From NCBI GenBank assembly GCA_036401335.1, contig DASWVC010000390.1:1-45018 (forward strand): a stretch of 45,018 nt of DNA, given 5' to 3'. Numbering within the stretch: the stretch's first letter is position 1; the number at the start of each line of letters is the position of its first letter. The notes beneath the pieces are model-generated. The model ran no database searches. It saw only the letters and a list, made by a program, of their open reading frames with translations, and was not told the origin of the DNA. The DNA comes from DASWVC01 sp036401335 (GTDB lineage Bacteria; Verrucomicrobiota; Verrucomicrobiia; Chthoniobacterales; JAFAMB01). Position numbers and translations under genes: made by a program. Of the stretch, positions 39,331 to 45,018 are shown in pieces.

Positions 39331-40847
39331 TTTTCCGAGCAGAAAGCGTCCCCCCGAAGGATGACGCAGCTCACGTCAAGAGGTTGGGCCGGGTTTGGAT
39401 CAAAAATCGAAAAGCTGACCAGCCAGCCATGGACGGTTGGTGTGAATTGTACATCCCTCACCGTCCCGCCCTGGTTGACCACAATGTGCGGCCGGAGGTC
39501 CCCAACCGGAATCACTTCACCCTTTTCCGGATGGGCAAACTCCACGTTAAAATGCGTCTCACCGGCTTGGGGGCTCGTCCGAACCGTCGTTGAGTTCACA
39601 CGGAACTGATCCGTGTCAGGCTCATTCCCGGTCCAACGCAGTTCATAGGCAAACTCAAACCTGCCACCGGCTTCCGGCGGGTTCTGCAGTTCCCAACCGG
39701 CCACAATGTTGTCGGAATATTCGTCCCGGGTCGGAATCTGCAACAAACGGACAAAACCAGGACCAAAATTGGATTTCGGGGTGACGGTCACGCTCGGGCG
39801 GCGGTGGTACTCGGCCTCCCGGTCGAGGTAATCGGTAACGTCGCGATCCCGTTGCAGGAGCCCGAACGACGTGACGTCAGAAAACTGCCGGACCGTCACG
39901 TTTCGCGGGTTGTCCAGCGGCACCCAAAGCTTTTCGCCCGAGACCGTGGCCATCAGAAGCCCGTTCGAATCATGAACCTGCGGGCGAAACTCACGCCGTT
40001 TAAAATCGGTTTTGTTCATGGCGAACTCAGCCTTCCCGCTTGGTTGATAGTCGGGTTTAAGCGTCGGTTTATTCACTGAGTTCTCCCCGAAATAGAACAT
40101 GCTTGTAAGCGGAGCTAGCTCCAGTACCTGTGGCCTCCTGCGAGTAAAGACAGTGGCTTTGATGTACATGGTCGTGACTTCACCGTACTGGACGTCAAAC
40201 TCGTAGCCGCCGGTGACACTTTCACCGTCCAGTAATGCGTAAAACTGAAACGCACGATCACCGGCCGCCGGTTCCCGCAACCAGAATGCCCGAAAACCCG
40301 GAAACTCCTCCGGAGAGTTGACGCCATTGTTCACGGCCAAGCCGCGGCTGGAGAGGCCCCAATGCAGGCCTTTGGCAATGGCACGAAAATAACTTGCGCC
40401 CAGAAAAGAGAGAAACTCGTCCTGAACGCCGGGCCGCTCAGACGGAACGAAGGTTCTGAACCCAGCAAATGTTTCCTGCCCGGCAAACTGCACCGGCTTG
40501 TCGTAGTGGAAATAGGCCGGCGAAAACGGAATGTCCCGAGGCCGGCCCTTCTCGATCGCATAAAACCGGACCCGTTGTCTGAAATAGTAGCCGGGATGAA
40601 AGAAACCGACGCGGTATGGAGCGGTGGGCCACAGTGTGCGCTCGGGCAGAAAACGGATGCGCCGGTAAAGGTCGTAATCGAGGTTGAGGAGATCGGGGGA
40701 AAGGGTTTGAACCTGCGGTTCATAAGGTTCCCGTGACAAGCCCTCCGCTTGCGCAACCACCTCCCGGTAACCAAAAACTGAGTTATCCGCCGTCGAGGCA
40801 CGGGCCAGAACGGTTGCCGTGACCAAAAGCACCATCCACACCTTCAT
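39306..40847 (-). CDS. opgG: Periplasmic glucan biosynthesis protein G
   Basis: A 513-residue secreted protein of the MdoG family, which branches or cleaves the nascent glucan in the periplasm. The signal peptide MKVWMVLLVTATVLARASTA is followed by FGYREVVAQAEGLSREPYEP, DYDLYRRIRFLPERTLW, the catalytic-domain block YFRAIAKGLHWGLSSRGLAV and GGYEFDVQYGEVTTMYIKAT. The C-terminal Ig-like domain has GWLVSFSIFDPNPAQPLDVS. The last 25 bases overlap the following gene. Length and motif order are normal. It begins about 90 bases downstream of lexA on the same strand, separated by nonamer repeat N4, so the two may have their own promoters. Confidence 0.94.
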   Translation of the reverse strand: MKVWMVLLVTATVLARASTADNSVFGYREVVAQAEGLSREPYEPQVQTLSPDLLNLDYDLYRRIRFLPERTLWPTAPYRVGFFHPGYYFRQRVRFYAIEKGRPRDIPFSPAYFHYDKPVQFAGQETFAGFRTFVPSERPGVQDEFLSFLGASYFRAIAKGLHWGLSSRGLAVNNGVNSPEEFPGFRAFWLREPAAGDRAFQFYALLDGESVTGGYEFDVQYGEVTTMYIKATVFTRRRPQVLELAPLTSMFYFGENSVNKPTLKPDYQPSGKAEFAMNKTDFKRREFRPQVHDSNGLLMATVSGEKLWVPLDNPRNVTVRQFSDVTSFGLLQRDRDVTDYLDREAEYHRRPSVTVTPKSNFGPGFVRLLQIPTRDEYSDNIVAGWELQNPPEAGGRFEFAYELRWTGNEPDTDQFRVNSTTVRTSPQAGETHFNVEFAHPEKGEVIPVGDLRPHIVVNQGGTVRDVQFTPTVHGWLVSFSIFDPNPAQPLDVSCVILRGDAFCSEKWLYLLAP

Positions 40848-40898
40848 AAGCGCGAGGACGATGGCAGCTCGAGCGCAAGGGTGTCAATGAAGGGAGGA

Positions 40899-40943
40899 AA
40901 TTGTAACGATTGTACCATTCATACAACTGTTACAATTTCTTCA
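40899..40943 (-). repeat. Nonamer-period repeat N4, starting at the lexA stop
   Basis: On the minus strand, after the lexA TGA, the units TTGTAACAG, TTGTATGAA, TGGTACAAT and CGTTACAAT follow with a 9-base period. The block is also a near palindrome (AATTGTAAC at one end, GTTACAATT at the other), so it could fold as a hairpin at the end of the lexA message. Confidence 0.7.
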
Positions 40944-41543
40944 AACCTTCCGGATCAGGCCGATCATGACGCCCTGAATCTGCAGGTCAGCAACTGGCAG
41001 CAGGTCGGGGTACCGCGGGTTTTCCGCCTTAAGGCGCGGTTGACGGTTCACCAACACGTACCGCTTTAGCGTCACCTCGCCGTCAATGAGGGCAGCGACA
41101 ACCTCGCGATCGCGCGGTTCTCTTTTCTGAAGGATCACCAGGTCGCCGTCCGCGATCTGGGCTTCAATCATCGAGTCTCCTCGGACGCGCAATGCGAAGC
41201 TGCCCGAGGCGGCGTTCTGCCCGAAAAGGTTCAGATTTACTTCCAACGATTCTTCCTGGGCTTCAGCCGCATCGACGGCCAAGCCGGCCGGAATCAACCC
41301 CAGCAGGGGGATCGCGCGCTCTCCCCGCTCTTGAAACAGCCGCGTCACAACGGAAGCCCGGGCTTTGCCAGGCATCTTCCTGATGGCCCCCTTTTTCTGC
41401 AGGGCTCGCAGGTGGTTCATTGCCGCCGTCTGGCTCTGAAAGCCGAAATGGGCCTGAATCTCCCGTGTGGTCGGAGGCAATCCGTTTTCGCGTTGCTGCT
41501 CCTCGATGAAGGTAAGCACCTCTTGCTGCCGGTCCGTAAGCAT
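40941..41543 (-). CDS. lexA: LexA repressor
   Basis: A 200-residue SOS repressor and self-cleaving protease. The N-terminal winged helix (REIQAHFGFQSQTAAMNHLRA) binds the operator; the cleavage site is Ala86-Gly87 in LLGLIPAGLAV; the catalytic Ser124 is in RVRGDSMIEAQIADGD and Lys160 in EVTLKRYVLV. All are intact. A perfect TGTTC-N4-GAACA box lies 6 bases before its start codon, showing autoregulation. Its HTH differs from the E. coli type, as expected for a repressor of the box described in Verrucomicrobia. Other LexA-box genes were not found in this window. Confidence 0.96.
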   Translation of the reverse strand: MLTDRQQEVLTFIEEQQRENGLPPTTREIQAHFGFQSQTAAMNHLRALQKKGAIRKMPGKARASVVTRLFQERGERAIPLLGLIPAGLAVDAAEAQEESLEVNLNLFGQNAASGSFALRVRGDSMIEAQIADGDLVILQKREPRDREVVAALIDGEVTLKRYVLVNRQPRLKAENPRYPDLLPVADLQIQGVMIGLIRKV

Positions 41544-41549
41544 GGTCTA

Positions 41550-41563
41550 TGTTCCAGTGAACA
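41550..41563. promoter_or_regulatory. LexA box (autoregulatory)
   Basis: TGTTCCAGTGAACA is a perfect palindrome TGTTC-N4-GAACA, 6 bases upstream of lexA. This is the motif reported for Verrucomicrobia LexA. Being so close to the start, it would overlap the promoter or leader. Confidence 0.88.
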
Positions 41564-41742
41564 CTACGTGCGCCGGGGCGGTCTGCAAGCTTTGTCGTAG
41601 CAATTGCAGCCTGTTTCGGCATGCCAGCGGTCAAACTCCCGGCGTGACGCGGGCCGCAACCCGGAAAAAAGCTGGCCGCACGCGAACGAGAAGGGATGGC
41701 GCGCCTTGATTTATTCCCGGCTTGCGGTAAGACGGCGCAGTG

Positions 41743-42537
41743 ATGGCCCGAGGTGCTGCCTGGAAGTTGCTCGTCATTTTTCTGCTGGTGCGGGTGTTTT
41801 CAGGCGCGGCCGGCGCTGAAAGCGCCTTTCCGTCCCGGGATGCGAATGCGCTGATCCTCTCCGTGCTTGAGGCCATGCCACGGGGAGGCGGCTATTCGGC
41901 GACGATGGAAACGACGCACCGCCTGCAAGCGGCGGTGCAAACCCAGAACGGCATCATGGTGGAGCCGGAAGCGGCGCGACCCAGCTACTGTTCCGGCGCC
42001 ACTTACCTGGTGTTTCTGCAGGCGCTGCAACGGCTGGAAACGGGCAGCCGCCTTAACCAGGGTGTCATTCATGCGCTTGCGGTGCAGGGTCAACCGGACG
42101 GCGTCGGCGTCTGGGGACGTTGGAACGCGAACGGACCGGGAACAGCCTGTTTGTTCCACGAACTAAACCTGGGAAAGAACTTTACTTCGTTTGAAGATGC
42201 CCAGCCCGGCGATTTTATGAAAATTTTCTGGACGACTGCGGTGGGTCGCCATGAGCACGGGCATTCGGTTATTTTTCTAGGTAAATCCATTGACCACGGC
42301 GTGGAGATGATCCGTTTCTGGTCGAGCAACCAACCAGTCGGCTTCGGCGAGAAAAGTGTGCCGCGCGCCCGGATCGCCTACGCGATCTTTTCCCGGCTGG
42401 AAACCCCGGAAAACATCGTTCACGTGCTGGAGTTGGCGCCCCGGAATCCTTACCTGGGCGGGTTGATTCACCGCGAATCATCCCTGACGGAAGCTTTGGC
42501 AGAATCTGGCGTCGAAACGCTCATGGTTCCAAAGTGA
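41743..42537 (+). CDS. Secreted protein with possible papain-like (NlpC/CHAP) fold
   Basis: A 264-residue protein with a signal peptide (GAAWKLLVIFLLVRVFSGAA, cut after AGA or nearby). No family is certain. A Cys in PEAARPSYCSGATYLVFLQA at the start of a hydrophobic helix and a His in the later strand GRHEHGHSVIFLG, with GDFMKIFW between, follow the Cys...GDxxxF...H-GHVxI order of NlpC/P60 and CHAP peptidases. That would fit a cell-wall amidase or endopeptidase, but the fold assignment is inference. A GTG 3 bases before the ATG is an alternative start. It is divergent from lexA across 199 bases. Confidence 0.65.
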   Translation: MARGAAWKLLVIFLLVRVFSGAAGAESAFPSRDANALILSVLEAMPRGGGYSATMETTHRLQAAVQTQNGIMVEPEAARPSYCSGATYLVFLQALQRLETGSRLNQGVIHALAVQGQPDGVGVWGRWNANGPGTACLFHELNLGKNFTSFEDAQPGDFMKIFWTTAVGRHEHGHSVIFLGKSIDHGVEMIRFWSSNQPVGFGEKSVPRARIAYAIFSRLETPENIVHVLELAPRNPYLGGLIHRESSLTEALAESGVETLMVPK

Positions 42538-42645
42538 GGCCGTGCAGAACCGGAGCGCGCTGGAAAAACCTTTTGCACATGCAGCAGAAATCCCCCATTT
42601 TCGAGAGCGGCAAGGATCCCGGCGCGTTCATTTTAAGGATATTTT

Positions 42646-44274
42646 ATGAGTCTAGAGTCGACCAATAACCCAGTAGATTTTCGGTTAGCCCCGAAGCCGG
42701 TGGTTGAACATGGTTTACCGGAGGAAGCAAATGACTACGTTGGAACGGTCGATCCCGCGACGCGTCCGGAGTTCGAGGAACTCGGCAACCTGCCGGCGCG
42801 CTATGACCAAATTTTTCTCGTGGCCCGAGACCCGCATTGGCTGTTCCTCTACTGGGATTTTGATTACACCCAGCTGACCACGCCGCGGCGCCTGGCCCTG
42901 CGGGTGTTCTGCAACGGTCAACTGGAAGCAACCGTTTCAATCAACGAACTTGCCCGTAATTGGTACATTCCGGTGCAACAAGCGGATGCGTCCTACCGCG
43001 TGGACTTCGGCTATTTCGACGCGCAGGACGAGTGGCACGGGATTGCGGGCGCGGGCCCGGCCCGGACCCCGCCGGAATCGGTCAGTGACGAGTGGAAGGC
43101 ACAATTCGCCACCGTCCCGCTTCACCTGAGCTTTAACCTCCTGCTCAACGTGGTCGAGGCAGCCCAGGCGAGCGGCCAACCTTTGACGGAAGCCCTGAGC
43201 GACCTGCAGCGGGGAACCTCAACGGCAGCGGGAAGTTCTTCTGACCTGCACATTGACCATTTGAAAGTGTTGGAGACCCTGCTCGGCAAAGGTTTGCTCG
43301 AGCGCTTGTCGTCGTTGAGTTCAGGCGCGCTTAGCTCGAAAGACGTGACGGAATTCCTGCGCCGGGAACTCGAAAGCAACCTGGATTCGAGCGGCGCTAG
43401 TGAACTGCTGGCCAGGGGCAGGCTCGCCGCCATGCTTGCGCCGGCGGAGACCAGCCTTTTCAGCGGAGCGCTGCAAGCCGCGTTGGCGGCGGAACTGTCC
43501 AGCGGCGGGGTGTCCAGCTTCGGAGCGGGGTCGGAACTGTCCAGCGGCGGCTTGTCCAGTGCGGGGGCTAGCGCAGAACTGTCCAGCGGCGGCCTTGCTT
43601 CCTGGTCGGGGGGGGCCGGGAGTGAGTCCCTGACGAGCTGGCAACACTCTGCCGTCGGGAGCCTGGGATCGGTCGAGAGCAGCGGCTTGCTGTCCAGCTT
43701 TATCCAGGCTTTGGGTCAAGGGGAGTGGAGCAGCCTGGAATCATTGTCTTCCTCCGCCTTATCGGGCCAGGGAGCCTCGGAAATGGTGGCGTTAAGTTCC
43801 GAAACCCTGACCTCGGGCGGGCTGGCCGTTGGCGCCGGCGCTTCCGAGCAGGCGCTCTCTTCCGAACTGCAGGCCCTGTGGAGCGGCCTGGAACTTTCGA
43901 GTTGGACGGGGCTCTCTTCGGAAAGCAGTCTGTCGAGTGGGTTCAACGCGAGCTGGGAGAATCACCCGTTTGGTCAACGGGGCTTTTTCATGCACGTGAA
44001 CGCCGAAGTTATCTTTTACGGCGGCACCGATCCGCGGGCCCGGGTCTTTGTTGGCGGTCAACCGGTGGCTTTGCAGCCGGACGGCACCTTCCGATACCAC
44101 TTCAGATTTCCGGACCAGGAATTCGAGATCCCGATTGTGGCGGTTTCGCCGGACAACCAGGAAACCCGCACGGCCGTTTTATCATTTCGGCGAACCACCG
44201 AACGGGTCGGCGAAGTGGGGGCTACGGGGCAACCCCCGCACCTGACAAACCCGATGGGTGCAAAAGGGAGCTGA
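42646..44274 (+). CDS. DUF4912-domain protein with Ser/Gly-rich repeats
   Basis: A 542-residue protein. The N-terminal DUF4912 domain contains LPARYDQIFLVARDPHWLFL and YWDFDYTQL, then SYRVDFGYFD. The middle third (about residues 250-440) is very rich in Ser, Gly, Ala and Leu and includes three exact-length 14-residue repeats of ELSSGG-type. The C-terminus has a short beta domain (FFMHVNAEVIFYGGTDPRAR, then VFVGGQPVALQPDGTFRYHF) that looks like an Ig- or carbohydrate-binding-like fold. DUF4912 proteins often precede GH57-type glucan enzymes; none is present here. AAGGAT is placed 5 bases before the ATG. Role unknown. Confidence 0.85.
   Translation: MSLESTNNPVDFRLAPKPVVEHGLPEEANDYVGTVDPATRPEFEELGNLPARYDQIFLVARDPHWLFLYWDFDYTQLTTPRRLALRVFCNGQLEATVSINELARNWYIPVQQADASYRVDFGYFDAQDEWHGIAGAGPARTPPESVSDEWKAQFATVPLHLSFNLLLNVVEAAQASGQPLTEALSDLQRGTSTAAGSSSDLHIDHLKVLETLLGKGLLERLSSLSSGALSSKDVTEFLRRELESNLDSSGASELLARGRLAAMLAPAETSLFSGALQAALAAELSSGGVSSFGAGSELSSGGLSSAGASAELSSGGLASWSGGAGSESLTSWQHSAVGSLGSVESSGLLSSFIQALGQGEWSSLESLSSSALSGQGASEMVALSSETLTSGGLAVGAGASEQALSSELQALWSGLELSSWTGLSSESSLSSGFNASWENHPFGQRGFFMHVNAEVIFYGGTDPRARVFVGGQPVALQPDGTFRYHFRFPDQEFEIPIVAVSPDNQETRTAVLSFRRTTERVGEVGATGQPPHLTNPMGAKGS
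43492..43617 (+). repeat. 42-bp in-frame tandem repeat (three units)
   Basis: GAACTGTCCAGCGGCGG recurs at 43492, 43534 and 43576, exactly 42 bases apart. Each unit encodes 14 residues of the form ELSSGG(V/L)xS. Units are near-identical at their starts and diverge toward their ends. Confidence 0.85.
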
Positions 44275-44776
44275 CCGGACAACCCGTCCGTATGCCCGGA
44301 ATGCAAGCACGCCGAAGCGTACCGTCGCCGAGGCGCTTGAAAAGTTATACCTGGCCAAGGTGGCGCTAATCCCGCGTTTGCTGGCCGCTGCATTTGCAAT
44401 TCCGGCGACAGATAAACCCGCCAACCCCGCAAGCGTTCTAGCGCACCGGGCGGAACCGGAACTGAAGGACGTTCTGTTGGCCTGCGTCGATCGGGAACTG
44501 GAGGCTGTCAAGCGCCTGGGCCGCCGGCTGGCTGATCTGAACCGTGAAGTGCCCTTGCCGAAGCGGGCGGCTGGACCAGACGGCGGGCAGCCGGAATGGC
44601 CGTGGCAACCCAGGGAGGGAGCGCATGCGCTCCTTGTCGAGGCGCTGGCGGACGCGCACCGTGCCCTTCAGGCGGTTCGTGAGGGCGACGTTCTTACCGT
44701 GGATCTACTGGTCGACCTGGTGGGTGAGGAGCGGCAGGCCGGGCGCGAACTGCAGGCCCTTGCCCCTGAACCATAA
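44258..44776 (+). CDS. Helical protein of unknown function
   Basis: A 172-residue protein predicted to be mostly helical: VAEALEKLYLAKVALIPRLL, KDVLLACVDRELEAVKRLGRRLA and VDLLVDLVGEERQAGRELQA. The spacing of acidic and hydrophobic residues recalls ferritin-like four-helix bundles such as DUF892, but the usual metal-ligand Glu/His set is not seen, so I leave it unassigned. The frame opens with GTG at 44258 and overlaps the DUF4912 gene by 17 bases, which suggests translation coupling. A later start cannot be excluded since no ribosome site is visible. Codon use is like that of the neighbouring gene. Confidence 0.55.
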   Translation: MQKGADRTTRPYARNASTPKRTVAEALEKLYLAKVALIPRLLAAAFAIPATDKPANPASVLAHRAEPELKDVLLACVDRELEAVKRLGRRLADLNREVPLPKRAAGPDGGQPEWPWQPREGAHALLVEALADAHRALQAVREGDVLTVDLLVDLVGEERQAGRELQALAPEP

Positions 44777-44800
44777 GGCGCGATGCCGGCGTCACGGGGT

Positions 44801-44914
44801 GTCCGCACAATGGCACTAAGATAAGGGGGTTCGGGGCGGAAAAGTGGCCTTCGTCTTGGGGCGTACGCCTGACCGGGAGCCCGGTAGGGCGGCGAGTCCC
44901 TTCGCCGCCGGGGC
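44801..44914 (+). repeat. REP-like element with full left flank
   Basis: The left flank 44801-44846 matches 34300-34345, and 44828-44914 matches 3644-3731. The hairpin at 44881-44914 reads CCGGTAGGG, GGCGGCGA, loop GTCCCT, TCGCCGCC and is the most perfect stem of the family (8 bp). No gene is seen between 44777 and the window end. Confidence 0.75.
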
Positions 44915-45018
44915 ATCGGGGTGGCACCGCAACCCCGTCGCACCCGCCTGCCAAGGGGGTTGCCCGTCCACCCCGGCCTTCCTTTCCGGCCGGCGTGGAC
45001 AGCCCGCCCCCAAGCATT

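Noticed and set aside
44694..45017. Minus-strand frame at the right edge
   Set aside because: It is a translation of the REP element and its flank plus the end of the preceding gene in antisense, with Pro/Arg/Gly-rich composition.

Overview
The window is GC-rich bacterial chromosome, most likely from a member of the Verrucomicrobiota. The strongest pointers are a LexA box of the type TGTTC-N4-GAACA directly in front of lexA (the motif published for Verrucomicrobia), a DUF4912 protein, a PEP-CTERM remnant and weak or absent Shine-Dalgarno sites before many genes. The genus cannot be fixed from the sequence; a Chthoniobacterales-like soil organism is a guess. No rRNA, tRNA, CRISPR array, intact insertion sequence or prophage was seen.

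Layout. 1-13.5 kb is mostly housekeeping: the 5' part of a dicarboxylate/amino-acid symporter, a ferredoxin-reductase-like flavoprotein, two metallo-beta-lactamase-fold proteins, 5-formyl-THF cyclo-ligase, apaG and thiD in head-to-head arrangement, purD with an S41 pseudo-peptidase, a DUF362/squalene-phytoene synthase pair, and hemW with a geranylgeranyl-reductase-like flavoprotein. 13.7-25.0 kb is a sugar or polyol catabolic island: SorC regulator, FGGY kinase, second SorC regulator, SDR dehydrogenase, split transketolase (two subunits), RbsC/RbsB/RbsA-type transporter and a second SDR. Import, oxidation to a ketose, phosphorylation and two-carbon transfer would make a complete route, but no isomerase is present and the substrate is unknown. 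Two 29-bp palindromic operator-like sites face each other in front of the kinase, and a different direct repeat lies before the transketolase genes.

25.1-33.0 kb holds yggS, a LysR regulator, a SRAP protein and a Gfo/Idh/MocA oxidoreductase, mixed with decaying fragments (SnoaL-like, PEP-CTERM, Uma2, frameshifted GlxA-type regulator) and about 1 kb of unassignable DNA. 33.2-45.0 kb has ddl, a large DUF3352-like membrane protein, the glucan operon opgG-orf-opgH, lexA, a secreted papain-fold candidate, and a DUF4912 protein followed by a small helical protein.

The most unusual feature is the intergenic DNA. Three families of small repeats recur: (i) AT-rich imperfect repeats with an exact 9-nt period that start at or directly after stop codons; (ii) GC-rich repeats with an 8-nt period built on GTGTCGGC; (iii) REP-like hairpins with a conserved GGTAGGG foot and a GTCC-type loop but stems that differ while staying base-paired. 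A 9-nt-period repeat also lies inside the squalene/phytoene synthase gene, where it adds a hexapeptide-like repeat in frame.
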